64,000 bases of DNA. Origin: Neurospora tetrasperma FGSC 2508 (lineage: Eukaryota > Ascomycota > Sordariomycetes > Sordariales > Sordariaceae). Below are positions 49,641 to 60,319 of this stretch, piece by piece. Within the stretch, counting starts at the first letter, position 1. Each line of letters starts with the position of its first letter. The position numbers and the translations under genes are program-made. The notes below the pieces were generated by a model. The model saw nothing but the letters and a program-made list of their open reading frames with translations, made no database searches and had not been told where the DNA came from. The stretch lies in assembly GCF_000213175.1 (NCBI RefSeq), contig NW_009799103.1, positions 1,562,977-1,626,976 of the forward strand, given 5' to 3'.

Positions 49641-50567
49641 ATGCCACCAAAGAAGACCAACGCAAGGAACAGGGTCACCAAGGGCGGCCGTCTCGGCCAC
49701 GGCCCCAGATGGACCCCCTTCAAAGCCTGGAACGCCTCCCGCACCGCCCGCGAGACCATCCCCGGCGCCATCTGCAAGCAAGTCGACTCTTTCTACGCCG
49801 ACCCGCGTCGGTGGAACGCCGCCGGCCGTCCGCAGCGCCCGCGCCTCTCCACGCTCCCCAAAACAGAAGCCGAGAACGAGTCCGAGTGCATCGCGGACCG
49901 CGCGCGCGCGGCTCTTGCCGAGCCCATCGACGCTCCGGAGGTGAAGTACTGCTATACCTGCTTCGAGTGCGGGCGGAACCCAGATGACCCGGAGTGCAGT
50001 GTGCAGTGTTATGACGAGCTTCACAGCGGTGGCGGTAGCAAAAACGGCATGAAGACCTTTTTCAAGAAGTGGCTTGAGATCCGACACACGGGCACCGCCG
50101 AAAAGGGGTACGGCGTGTTCGTCAAGACCAACGGTCGCTACGAGATCCCCAAGGGGGCGTACTTGGGTCATTACGTCGGCGAGATCATTCCTGGGCCGAC
50201 GAAGGGGTATAATGCCAACAACAAGTACCTTTATGAGCCGCAGGTTGGGCTGGAGTGGGACACTGACCGGCCCATCATTGATGCGGGCAAGATGGGGAAT
50301 TGGACAAGGTTCATGAATTCGAGCTGCGATCCCAATGTGAGCGAGTCGATTATGCAAATTGGCAAGGTTAGGGTGATTGCGTTCTTTGCGAACAAGACGT
50401 TGAAGTCCGGGGACGAGCTCTGTATTTATTATGGGGATGATTATTTCAGGGGTCATGGTCTGTTGTGTACTTGTGACAACTTTGAGGGATCGCATGATCC
50501 GACGGCCGTTGAAGCGGGACTCAAGGCTAGGGAGCGGCATCAGCAGGCTCTGGCTCTGCAACCTTGA
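49641..50567 (+). CDS. SET-domain protein, probable lysine methyltransferase
   Basis: It is a single-exon gene of 308 residues. SET signatures in order: GYGVF at 156-160, GAYLGHYVGEI at 172-181 (S-adenosylmethionine-binding loop region), RFMNSSCDPN at 223-232, and ELCIYYGDDYF at 259-269, with the tyrosine that normally aligns in the active site. A short CTC (276-278) is a reduced post-SET. A cysteine group CYTCFEC...CSVQC (104-123) lies before the SET fold and may bind zinc. The core motif is normally RFxNHSCxPN; here serine replaces the histidine. That may alter activity or just mark a divergent subfamily. The substrate cannot be predicted. The basic N-terminus suggests nuclear targeting. 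It is convergent with Nop9 (359 bp apart). Confidence 0.88.
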   Translation: MPPKKTNARNRVTKGGRLGHGPRWTPFKAWNASRTARETIPGAICKQVDSFYADPRRWNAAGRPQRPRLSTLPKTEAENESECIADRARAALAEPIDAPEVKYCYTCFECGRNPDDPECSVQCYDELHSGGGSKNGMKTFFKKWLEIRHTGTAEKGYGVFVKTNGRYEIPKGAYLGHYVGEIIPGPTKGYNANNKYLYEPQVGLEWDTDRPIIDAGKMGNWTRFMNSSCDPNVSESIMQIGKVRVIAFFANKTLKSGDELCIYYGDDYFRGHGLLCTCDNFEGSHDPTAVEAGLKARERHQQALALQP

Positions 50568-50926
50568 TTGATTGAACCCTTGGCTTGGCTTACACCGTAG
50601 TAGGTAGTTAGATAGCTGTCTTTGGCCTGGCGCTGTAGGATACCCGATGCATATAGACCTGCTTTTGATCTTTGGATATATAAATCTTATCTTGAACCTG
50701 ATCGCTATCTGACATATGTGAACAAACTCTCGTTAGCCAACGTCGCTCTCCATCTCTGCGAAGATGGGTATGGGAAAGGCGATGTAGACGAACTTCGTAC
50801 CACAATCTTTTTTAAACCATTCTCTAATCATCCCATAGGGTATCATATCAATCGACTCTTAGCACCTTCTTTATCAACAAAACAAGAGTCCTCTTACCAA
50901 GCAGCCTCCATCCGTTTACTCCACCT
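50568..50926. other. shared 3' region of two convergent genes
   Basis: It holds the 3' untranslated regions of the SET gene (plus) and Nop9 (minus). I see no gene of its own. A plus-strand open frame continuing into Nop9 is antisense shadow. Confidence 0.55.
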
Positions 50927-53254
50927 TTATGCCGACACCTCCTTCTTCTCAAACTTCTTATTCCCTGCAAACCCCTTGGCCTTCTTCGGATCAAAGTTCT
51001 TTCCCAGATATCCCTTAGGTTTCTTCTCGGCCTCCTCCTTTTCCTTGTCCTCCCTCTTCTTGGGTGCCGCAGCTACTCTCGCCGTCTCGGGGTCCGTCTC
51101 CTTCGCCCACCTGACCCAGTCATGGCGTCTGTGGCTCCACATGTCACCCTTCCACGTCCGCCAAACGTTGCGTCCCAGCCACGTCTCCCTGAGATCACGT
51201 TCGTATTGCGCTAGTTGCGAGATGATGTTCTCCTTCATGTGGAAGGGGACCGCAGGCGCGTTAGGCTCGGCCGGCTTGGATGGCAGAGTGATGATTGCGT
51301 TGAGAATGGCAGAACCGTGCTGCGATGTGGCGAGCTCGTATACGTGCGGAAGAAGGGACGACACGAGGACCTTGTGGAAGGTCGGGGTTATGGCGGGTGT
51401 CTGAAGAGCCTTGATGAGGATTGAAGAGGTGTTATGCGAGGTGGTGGCCATCTTCATAACCTGTGCTGGCTTCAGGGCAGCAAGTGACGATTGAATGGCC
51501 TTTGAGGGTTGGCCGGGAATGGCTAGCAGGGCGGCGACGAGTTGCGAGCCGTGGTTGAGCATAAAGGCCTTGTTCTTGGCTTCTTGGGTTTGAAACTTGG
51601 GCTGCTGCTTCTCCTTCTTTTCCTCTGCTTCTTCCTCTCCTACTTCCTCGGTCGACTGTGGCTTTTGCTCCTCCTCGCTGACCTCCTCGTCGAGCATGCA
51701 GAGCTTGGGCACGAGGTTCTTCCAATCGTTACCGTAAGCAGATGTAAGAGCCTTGAGAAGGGAGTTGATCTCATCAGTGCCGTTGCGGACGTTGCAGCGC
51801 TCGAAAAGGGTTTTGATAACGTTGAAACGTCCCTTGTCGACGAAGCTCGCCATCTCAGGCAAGGACTTCTCAACGGCGTCGGCAAGATCTTCTCTGCTCA
51901 GGCGGTTGAGAACCCTGATGGCGGGGTAGCAGGCGATATCGTTGCGAAGCAGACTCTGGATACGAGGGCCAAAGATGTGTTGCTGAAGACCCTTGAAAAT
52001 CTTACCGGGGCAGTGGGTGATGAGTGTTTCGAGAAGTCGCGAACCAATCGGGTCGTAGATCATAGAGTTGACGAACTCGGCAGCTTGGGTGGTGTTATCG
52101 GCAAATGCGGCGGGCGCGTCGGGCACAAGCATGCCCAACAGCGAGATTTCGGACTGTGTCTCCTCCTTGTTTGTCTCCGCCTCGTCATCGTCCTTCTTCT
52201 GCTTCTTCTCTTTCTTCTCCTTGTTCTTTCCAAACATGGTCAACTCCAGCTCCAATAAGAGCTGCAGTGTCGGGTTACCAGTAGGATGCTTCGCCAGCAC
52301 CCTCAATGCCGTGGCATCCATTGTCGCTGTGGAGTCGTCAATGATCTTCTTGACCGCCATCGTAAAGGACGACGGAACCGCTCTGATCTGGGAGCTCAAT
52401 TCGCTCGCATTTGCTGCCGCACCCTCCACCGTGATGTACTCCTTCTTCCTGCTCTGCAACAGACTCTTGGTGCCGGCCTGATCCAGCGGCCTTCCAGACA
52501 GGATAACCAGCAGCGCGCGCATAGCGTGCGAGCCGTACCTATCGCTGAGCAAAAATCCCAAATGTTCCTCCAACTCATCCAGCGTCAGCAGGAAGAGATC
52601 TTCCATTGACGACTTCATGGCCTCCGTCTCCTCCTCGCCCTCCGGGAGGGGCTCCTGCTCGTACTCGCCGCTCAGCTCCTGGGTAACGACGGGCGCTGAC
52701 TGCAGAAATAGCTTTTCGCAACAATGACTGGCAAAGCGATGGGTGACGAGCGAGATGAAGTGGCCGCCAAACGCGTCAAACAGGCTCTTCTTTTGGCGGG
52801 TGTTGGACAGCAGGATGAGGCGTTCCATGAGCCGCGAGCAAGATTGACTGCTGGCCAGCTTGAGCTCCTTGCCGCGCATCTCCTTGTAAACGTTCTGCAG
52901 AAAGATGTCGCGCTCCTCGGTGGAGGGAAAGTCGTTCAGCTCGAGCAATTCGTCGGCGTGGCGGAAGTATTCTTGCTCCTCTTCGGCGAGCATGCCGAAG
53001 AACTCGCGCTCGAAGTTGGTGTTGGGGCCACGACGACCTTCGGGGGCGCTGGAAAAAGCATTCTCGTCGTAGATACCGTCCAGAGGAGGAGGAACGTAAT
53101 CGGCGGCAGCGGGGGCGAGGGTTTCCTGCTGGGCCTCTTCGCGGCGTTGCTTCTTGATGTCTCTCTCTTCTTCGTGTTCGATTTCTCTCTCTCTCTTCTT
53201 GGCGCGCTTCTCGTCACGCACCAATTGGCGTTTTGACTTTCTGTTCTTGCCCAT
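50927..53254 (-). CDS. nop9: Nop9, pumilio-repeat nucleolar RNA-binding protein
   Basis: Nop9 binds pre-rRNA near the 18S 3' end in the nucleolus and is needed for 40S ribosomal subunit maturation. The gene is one uninterrupted open frame of 775 residues, somewhat longer than the yeast protein (about 666). The first 37 residues are Lys/Arg/Glu-rich (MGKNRKSKRQ...), a nucleolar-targeting type of start. Degenerate pumilio-like helical repeats follow, recognisable as GSHAMRALL, GNPTLQLLLE, GSRLLETLI, RFNVIKTLF and HGSAILNAII. Two acidic or lysine-rich insertions (near 345-370 and 535-560) separate repeats, and the C-terminus is basic (KKPKGYLGKNFDPKKAKGF). The ATG at 53254 is the first in frame and starts the conserved basic block. 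Confidence 0.94.
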   Translation of the reverse strand: MGKNRKSKRQLVRDEKRAKKREREIEHEEERDIKKQRREEAQQETLAPAAADYVPPPLDGIYDENAFSSAPEGRRGPNTNFEREFFGMLAEEEQEYFRHADELLELNDFPSTEERDIFLQNVYKEMRGKELKLASSQSCSRLMERLILLSNTRQKKSLFDAFGGHFISLVTHRFASHCCEKLFLQSAPVVTQELSGEYEQEPLPEGEEETEAMKSSMEDLFLLTLDELEEHLGFLLSDRYGSHAMRALLVILSGRPLDQAGTKSLLQSRKKEYITVEGAAANASELSSQIRAVPSSFTMAVKKIIDDSTATMDATALRVLAKHPTGNPTLQLLLELELTMFGKNKEKKEKKQKKDDDEAETNKEETQSEISLLGMLVPDAPAAFADNTTQAAEFVNSMIYDPIGSRLLETLITHCPGKIFKGLQQHIFGPRIQSLLRNDIACYPAIRVLNRLSREDLADAVEKSLPEMASFVDKGRFNVIKTLFERCNVRNGTDEINSLLKALTSAYGNDWKNLVPKLCMLDEEVSEEEQKPQSTEEVGEEEAEEKKEKQQPKFQTQEAKNKAFMLNHGSQLVAALLAIPGQPSKAIQSSLAALKPAQVMKMATTSHNTSSILIKALQTPAITPTFHKVLVSSLLPHVYELATSQHGSAILNAIITLPSKPAEPNAPAVPFHMKENIISQLAQYERDLRETWLGRNVWRTWKGDMWSHRRHDWVRWAKETDPETARVAAAPKKREDKEKEEAEKKPKGYLGKNFDPKKAKGFAGNKKFEKKEVSA

Positions 53255-54219
53255 GTTGCCGGTCGCTCGGTCTCTCGGTCGATCGGTGGTGTGGACTGGT
53301 GTGAAGAGAGGTAAGGTTAAGCGTGGATGGGCGAGGCGAACGATTGTTGCTGGATGAACTTGTTAGAATCCAAATAAAAAGTTTCGTTATCTTATCGCCG
53401 AACGAGCACCTTGGGAGCTTCCACTGGACTGTTGCCAAGAGGAATTAATCTCCACTCTGATTGGATCAATAGGCTGGGAACACCAAGCTAAACACCCGAG
53501 ATAGGATGGCAGCGGCCAGGGGTTATGCTAAACGAGGCCCTAACCCTGGAGTGTACACCATTACCAAGTCATTAATGGTCCAGATGAAAGTGATCAATGG
53601 CTTGACAACAACAGCAGACATAGTATTTCTATTGAAGGGCAGCTCTACGGTCAAGTATTCCACGGGATTCTATCAAAGCCCGCTCAAATTCCACCCATGA
53701 CACCCATCCCACAATGCATAGAGGTATCTTGTCCCCCGGCCAAGTCGCCAACCGTTAACATGTAAAACAAGTCCACCAACTCGAACCATTTAGTTAGAGG
53801 TAAGTAGACGCCCAGGGCAACGATTTGAACGCAATCAACGCTGCTCAAAGGAGAGGATCATACAGCCTACTCAAAGTTAAAGGGGGAAAACAAAAAGCTC
53901 GACTGGTGTTGAGTTCGGGACCAACTACATGCCCATCTTCTAGCTACCTGCAAACCTACCACGTAGGCCACTGCGAGTTGTTGGAAGCTTTGAACTCGGG
54001 GTTCAAATGGTCTTGGGCAGTGAAGCTCCTGTCACCGGAATGATGAGGCCTGGTGTCGATGTGTTCCCTTGGAGCTTGGTGCGGTGGGGCTCGCTCCTTC
54101 CCACCGCATCTTCACTAGGTCCCCGCCGTCATTTGCCTCTGCTCTACTGCCACCCAGCATGACCTTCTACAGCCAAGGTAATCACTGCCCAAGATAACCT
54201 GGACTGCCATCACCGCGCA
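53255..54219. other. intergenic stretch: Nop9 promoter side
   Basis: It includes the Nop9 5' leader and promoter (53.26 to about 53.5 kb). The remainder, up to the 3' end of the hydrolase gene, shows no coding or repeat structure I can support. Short plus-strand frames at 53506 and 53825 lack motifs. Confidence 0.5.
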
Positions 54220-56129
54220 CTAAACCGTCGCAGTCCTCATCGGCGGCGTATCATTCGGGCTCTTCCCGTTCCGGTACTGCCACAACCTACTCAGATCCTT
54301 CACTTTCACCTTAGCCGGCTTGCTCTCGCGCCTCGTCCGCACCCGTCTTCGCTGTTCCACCGGACTATGACCACCGTAGACCGCAATCCCTCCCACGGCC
54401 TCATCGCCATTCCCTTCACCGCCGCCAACGATGATGCCGTTCGTAATCCCATTAGCAAGCCAACTGATCTCCATCGCCTCCTTAGCAGCCGTCATCTCAC
54501 TCCCCGCCTCCCCAACCGTGATCTCGCTCTCCATGAACTCATTCCCCGTTTCCGCGCATCCTAAAAAGGCGCCCGTCTTCGGGTCTTTTTCGAGAGGGAA
54601 CATGCCGTCCAGGTAATGCTGGCACAGCTGGTGGCCGCCGCGGGTGGTGGTGCGGGCAAAGACGCGGCCGATGAAGCGCGGCATGGTGTGTTGCCCCGGG
54701 ATGGAGGTGGCGAAGTGCAGGATCCCCCAGAGGGCAACAAAGTCGGTCGTGTGCGCGTAGTGCTCAATGTGGCCGATGGCGCGGCCAGAGACGGCTGAGG
54801 GGGTGATGGCGCTGGTTTCGGAGGTGAGGGAGGGGATACTGGGTGCTACCCAGGAGGAGGAGGAGGAGCAAGACTCCTCGCCCTTGGTGGTGGTGGTGCT
54901 GGCGGTGTCGGGTGCGGCCGCGGTTGCGGGAGTGGTACCCGTGGTTGTGGTCCTCTGCTGTGGGGATATTTCGGTCTGGCATTGGTTGTTGGACAGGGTT
55001 GCCTGGGCTTGCTCGGTGTTTCCACTTCCCGCTGCCGTGTTGGTGGAGTCGGTGGATGCCGCCAGAGGGTTGTTGATGGCACTTCGTTGGGACTGAATGT
55101 TTCGATGCGGGTTGTTGAAGTGGTTGGCGGCGTTTCCGAACGTGTAGACTTCGAGCTTCGCCAACAGGTTCTGTGGGAGCTCTTGAAGAAGCCAGTCAAT
55201 GATCATGCTTCCCTCGATGGCGCCCTGGGAATGCAGAATGAAGATGACCTTGGAGTACTGTGGGTTGTAGAGCTTCTCCTTGATGATCCGGTAGCAGATA
55301 CGCACATCTGCTGTGGCGTAGCCGAGGTTGCGTTGGACAAGACATTCGATTACATCGAATAGGATACCGGCACTGGATCGGTAAGCTTAGTATGTCTCAA
55401 AGTGTTTCCAAGAGCGTTGGACTCACGTTTTGTTGTGTATCCCGAGGATGGGGCGCTTGAATGTTATGGCTAGTCGGTTAAGGTTACTCTGCATCCAATG
55501 CTCTCTAAGCCTCTTGTCAGCTCAGCTCGCTCAGGAACCGTGGGGGATCGTAAGACCAGGTCTCAGCCAGTGACTTACCCTACTGCCACACCGTTGATGA
55601 AGATCCATTGTTCATGGGCATGCTCAGGAAGAGCTGGTGCGTACTTTGGATCGGAATGGTATTCGACCTCCTTCCCGTTCAGAAAGGTACAAAGCCCATG
55701 ATTGACGAGTATAAACAGTCCGATTGCCAAAGCAGCAGTCCAGACTGGAAACAGAATTAGTGTTGGAAGTGTCACGATGAACCCAAGCTGCAACACCACG
55801 AGGATTGCGTGAAGACCAACACAGAACAGGTTTCCGCGCGTAATAGATAGCTCGTCCAAGTCTCCTGAATCCGAGGGTGATAAGGGGATCAAGACGTAGG
55901 GAAGAGCCCAGATGAACTTGAAGAAATAATAGATATCAAAGGCCATCAACTTCAACGGCCGATCCGTATAGCTGTAGTTGATGACCGACTGCTCCCCGAT
56001 CTGAGAGCCAAAGAACTTTGTGTTGTTGGGGCTAGGCGTCTCCGCCTTTCGCCATTTGGACGCCATGAATGCGAGCGAGGCAAATATGGCCACGATGGTG
56101 AAGCCAGATAAGACGAGAAGAGTTGGCAT
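54220..56129 (-). CDS. membrane-anchored alpha/beta hydrolase-like protein
   Basis: Three exons (56129-55579, 55504-55427, 55372-54220) flank introns of 74 and 54 bp, both GT...AG, and give 593 residues. The joins restore the reading NGVAVG-EHWMQSNLNRL and IHNKT-AGILFDVIEC. N-terminal hydrophobic segments lie at about 2-23, 60-82 and 98-150. The hydrolase-like part has the nucleophile motif FILHSQGAIEG (Ser258) and a likely histidine block HIEHYAHTTDFV near 412-422, as in fungal DUF676-type lipase-like proteins. Between them (about 300-407) is a Thr/Ser/Gln-rich low-complexity insert. The substrate is unknown; a membrane lipid or acyl ester is a reasonable guess from the family only. The C-terminal tail is basic and low complexity. 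Confidence 0.84.
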
Positions 56130-57315
56130 CGTCAGTGAGGACTAAAGGGGCCATATAAGAAGGGAATTCTGTGAAACTAGCACAGCCTTTTAATGGTTAC
56201 ACCAACTCCTAGTCAACTCCAGTCCGGCGATATCCAGTTCTAGCAAGTCAGGCCGGTGTCGACAGGGTATTTAAGAACTGGGATCTGACCGAGGCCAAGT
56301 TGGGCTTGTTTCGGCAACTTGGCGCCCAATTGGTTACCTCCATGTCCCGCCCGTCTTACGGGACCAACAACGGTGATGATTGATGAAAACCAAGCCCCAA
56401 GTTGGCTAAAGAGTCAACAGATTATCCCCGTTGGGACGTCAGATGCCCTCCTTTCACTGCCCCGAAGTTTTTGATGGTTGGTCGGAATTGACGCTGGCCA
56501 AGAAAAGACGCATCAGCCGTGCTGTAGGGCTGATCCACCAGAACCCCAAGCCTCCCCACTTGACGTTCTCATGGCGCCATCTGATAGGAAATTCGTCTCG
56601 TAAAGGCATCAAGGTGCGCTGCACAGCTGGCAATCTTTCCATGATGTTGTTGTCAGATACTGACCATAACGCCAAACACCCAAAAACCACAGCTCCGCAC
56701 AGGTGACGGAGTACATAGTGGCACGTTAGCCCCCCCGGTCGCGGATTCCAACCCAACTCAGCCGTGTCGGCTTATGTGGATTTTGGAGTGAGGAGTTGGG
56801 AGCAAGCGTCAGAAGTTGAAAGCAGGTACCCGTAAGCGAAGCTGCTAATCCGTGCCGTGCCGTGCCGTGCACTGCCGTCTTGCTTTGCTTTCTTCCCACA
56901 TCTGCTTGTAGCAGATATATTTTGGTTTTTGCACATGATGAATTCGTTTTGAGTTGGTTGCTGGTTGGTTAGTTGGTAAGGAAAAGAGCAACGAAGATGG
57001 GAAGATGAAGGTAGGTTCATTGGATTTTGCAGGCCACACGAGTCGGTAAAACTCTTATGGTCAGTGCGTTGTGCTGTCAATGCTCTTGTTTGGGTTAGGG
57101 TTAGATATGGAGTGATAGAATGAACGAACTATTGCGCCGTCAGACAGAGAATCTTGCTGCTGGGAAACACCAGAAAAAGAAATGTTAGGACAAACGGAAT
57201 GGTCTTGATAAGTCCTACTCTCGAAAAAGTATTTCGATGGAACATGAGTAGTTAGTATAAGTACACCCAGCGCCACGCCGCACCCTTTTATACCAAGTTA
57301 CACGAATCACACGAG
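56130..57315. other. intergenic stretch, no supported gene
   Basis: It carries the promoter of the hydrolase gene at its left end. A GTGCC repeat lies around 56851-56870 and a short GGGTTAGGGTTAG motif near 57092-57104, too short to call telomeric. Nothing else is supported. Confidence 0.5.
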
Positions 57316-58458
57316 TCACGAGTACCCGTGCCATCTATCTACTTCCCTCATTGCTTTGCTATTGTCCCGTGAGCCCGTCAACAACCCTTCGCTGTCGCCG
57401 TCGTCCCCATGATGAGTTGCTACCAATGTAGGAATGCTAAGACTCCGTGCATGAGCCAGTTCATAATAATCATGGTAATCATCATCCGTATTCCTTCCGT
57501 TCGCATCAAGGTGAGTCTCTGAAGTATTTGGGCCAACCACGCCAGTCTCAGTCACCCAGCTCCGAGCCCTGTGTAACTCGGCCGGTCTGGTGGGCACGCC
57601 GCTTTGAACCGATCCGGACGCAACAACTATGCCGGAGCGCTCCGTTACGCTTCCGGACGGACGACTCCCCCACCCAAACTCGGCGCCGATTGCCTGGTCT
57701 ATCCGGGATTTCAACGCCTCGGGTGTTGGCGACGGCTGTCTGGTCTTCTTTCCGCTAAATATGTTGACAGTGTAGCCTAGATTCTGCTCATTGCCGTGGC
57801 TGTAGCCTCCTGATTTGTTGTAGGCCAAATCATAGGCTTCGAGCTTGAGGAGGCGACGATACGTGTAGAAAGCGTAGAAGAGCATCAAAAGTGTTATGCC
57901 ACTGCATCAAAAGTTAGCTTGGCAGTCACTATGTTGAAGGTATTTAGTTTGATCTTACAGCAGAATGCAATCCAAAGCCAAGCCCACTGTGGAGTAGTGG
58001 TGGTCTGGATATTTGACGTAGACGGTGACATCTAAGCCTAGCATTCCGCTGGCAAGTGTGTATTTGATAAGATGTGTACACAGCATGAAGAAAGGGGTCA
58101 AGGTCTCAGACCTCGCCTTCCATATTTCCGCAATTGTGAGAGCTACGGAAATAACTGAAAAACCAACCTGGGTGGATTCCCAACTGATAGAATGCCTTTG
58201 TGTTAGTGCGCCGTTTATTCGGCGAAGAGAGTTTGGCAGACTGAGAGGAGCTGTTGCGCTGACATACACTATTTGAACTATAATTCCCTGACCATGCGTT
58301 ATCTCGTCGTCAAAGGTGCGAGAGGTCACAAAAAGCCGGTAGGAGAATAGGCCAACTAGGCTGAGAAGGGCCCCAACCTGTATCATCCAACATGGAGCGA
58401 GAAGCCGAATGCGCCATTCGGCGCGTGCGAAGAGCACCTGATCCAGGTTAAGAGTCAT
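57316..58458 (-). CDS. four-helix fungal membrane protein of unknown function
   Basis: Three exons (58458-58268, 58183-57959, 57901-57316) flank introns of 84 and 57 bp. The first has an ideal CACTAACAC branch site. The joined protein has 333 residues, and the first splice restores VQI-VWESTQVGFSVIS. Predicted membrane segments are near 18-44, 70-87, 95-118 and 130-150. The rest (from about 165) is a polar tail rich in Ser, Gly and Asp, probably cytosolic. The start LDQVLFARAEWRIRL and the TPFFMLCTHLIKY region resemble an uncharacterised family common in Sordariomycetes. The upstream frame is open to 58623 but has no ATG, so the ATG at 58458 is used. No catalytic motif is visible. Confidence 0.82.
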
Positions 58459-59506
58459 GCTAGAATCTTGTCGTTTGGTGCAGGTAAGGCGCCGCAAAGA
58501 TGAATAGGCGTCGTTGAGTGACAAAGGCGCCTGGCTGGAGTCATTGAGCGTTGTTCCTTCTGAGCATAAGTCGCGTACCCTTTCCCATGGATGCCGGTCA
58601 CTCTGCTCCAAGATCCCCGGCAACTAATTCCAGTGTGGCGGCGAATATCGGTATGGTAGATCAAGATTGGAAACCGTATGTTGACAGCAAAGGTACCTCC
58701 TTATCGGATCCGCCGGCAGAAGCGGAGGGGAGATATTTATCGGGATGGGGAACGCTTCGGCATTCGATCCGTAGCTTTTTGTAGCTCAGCGCCCGGCAAC
58801 CCAACGAAAAGAGGCTGAGAAGTGGATTCCTGTAGGATTCAGAAGGGAAGCGCAGGGTCCATTGGCTCATGGCAACAAGCGCCCGTTTGTCTCTGGTTTC
58901 GTTGTCTCAGGAAGTATGGGCTGGGTTGTATTCTAGTGTACCTAGATTTAGGCGGAGGCTGTTTCGCGGCCGCTCCATGGCAAGAAGCAAGGAACGGGAA
59001 GATCGATGGAAGCCACATTTCCTTGATTGGGCTTGTGAAAGTGCATCATGCATGCCCAAGTGGGCTAAACAGCATGAGCTAGTGAACGTTAGGTGCAGGG
59101 CTGACGATCTTGCGATTTGGTGGAGGGTGGTGGAAAGACGTTGACACTGGAAAACCCGGTCACAAACAGCGCAGCCTCCAGCGCTTGTCGCAATCCTTAC
59201 CCGTCTGGCGGCAAGATAGAAGTTATGTCGCTCACCTTTCCAACATCGTGGCATACCTCATTTGAATTTGTGTCAAGTGACTGTAGTAGGACTTGCGGGA
59301 TGGGAGGATGGGTGATGATTACAAGCGCAGGAAGCGGAAAAGGAAGGGAGCGAAATCCATAAATAAACCAAGCGCGAGACTTGGCCCCCCGACTGACCAA
59401 TGATCGGGTCGGAAAAGACCGCTGCCTGCCAGCTGCGCCTCAGCGAGGGAAGCTTAAGCCTGCGAATACCTGAAAAGGCCTGCCAGATGAAAAGAGTAGT
59501 TTCTTT

Positions 59507-59541
<35 letters not shown>

Positions 59542-60024
59542 GTGAACAGAAACTGGTTCAATCGTTGCTTTCTCCCTATACACCGAGTTTAGTCTAACGC
59601 TTATTCCATCAGAAACTGTCCGCAAACTAGCACTTCGAACCCCCCTAAAATGCGGCAAACGGCTCAATACTCGTTGATGAACCGTTTAAAAACCCTAACC
59701 GCCCTGCATTGACCGGGACAGTGCATCATCACCGGCGTTCTCGATAATTGCATCGACCAGCGTCTCTCTGATAGGCAGATGATGGTGTCTGCCAAATCTC
59801 GGAGCCCGCAAGGGACGCCAGTTCTCACAGCGAAACGCCGAACGAGGGCAATTTCCTAGAACATCCTCTATTCCATCCTGCGGTAGTCGAATATCCTTAT
59901 TACAGCCTATCTCTTACGATCCTGGGCACGCCATAGCGCTCCTCGACGTTGCCTCCCCGCCCAATAGCCTTGCTCCGTGAACACCGGGCTGCGCCCGTTT
60001 CGTTCCTGTCTCATTCCTTTGGTC
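58459..60024. other. intergenic stretch with a poly(T) tract
   Basis: No gene is supported. A T32 tract lies at 59509-59540. Minus-strand sequence beside it contains a GGTTCGAAG motif resembling a polymerase III B box, but no convincing A box. The stretch is otherwise ordinary. Confidence 0.45.
59509..59540 (-). repeat. T32 homopolymer (A32 on the minus strand)
   Basis: It is thirty-two uninterrupted T. It could be the poly(A) tail of a minus-strand retroposed sequence or a simple microsatellite. I could not find clear target duplications. Confidence 0.9.
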
Positions 60025-60319
60025 TCATTGCCCGTCGGCGGCAGCAGGTTGGAATACCGAAGTGCTGCTGAATGGTACGACGTTGCCGCTCGCATCTGAC
60101 ATGGCAGGTACACTGGCGTCAACGTCATGCTGAAGGTTTTGACGACTCACAACCTGAGCTGCCGCTGATGTTAGTATCGTGGAAATTGCATACATGGACG
60201 CCAAACATTCGAGAGGCTTGAAACATCAGCCTGGCTTGCTCACCATTATTGTTCGGGGTTGTGGGATAAGCCATAGCCACAGAGACGAGAGCGACCATAA
60301 CAGCAGAGATAAGCTTCAT
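60025..60319 (-). CDS. small secreted peptide, 69 aa, one intron
   Basis: Exons 60319-60244 and 60158-60025 flank an 85 bp intron with donor GTGAGC, branch ATACTAACATC and acceptor GGCAG. The joined product begins MKLISAVMVALVSVAMA, a textbook signal peptide with a cleavage site after AMA, followed by about 52 residues with no cysteine. A VSR-Q site near residues 29-31 could be a pro-peptide processing point. The mature part is polar, with a Ser/Thr/Ala-rich end. Without splicing the frame stops at 64 codons. A second AG six bases downstream would give a shorter, different C-terminus. It resembles no family I recognise. A secreted peptide, precursor or effector-like protein is possible; expression is not known. 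Confidence 0.68.

Noticed and set aside
49581-50561. 326-codon minus-strand open frame
   Set aside because: It is antisense to the SET-domain gene. Its translation has no domain, while the plus strand has clear SET motifs; the frame is a by-product of GC-rich codon use.
50622-51404. 260-codon plus-strand open frame, and 51542-52258
   Set aside because: Both are antisense shadows of Nop9, which is a complete recognisable protein on the minus strand.
57092-57104. GGGTTAGGGTTAG, telomere-like
   Set aside because: Only about two units; too short to indicate an interstitial telomere.
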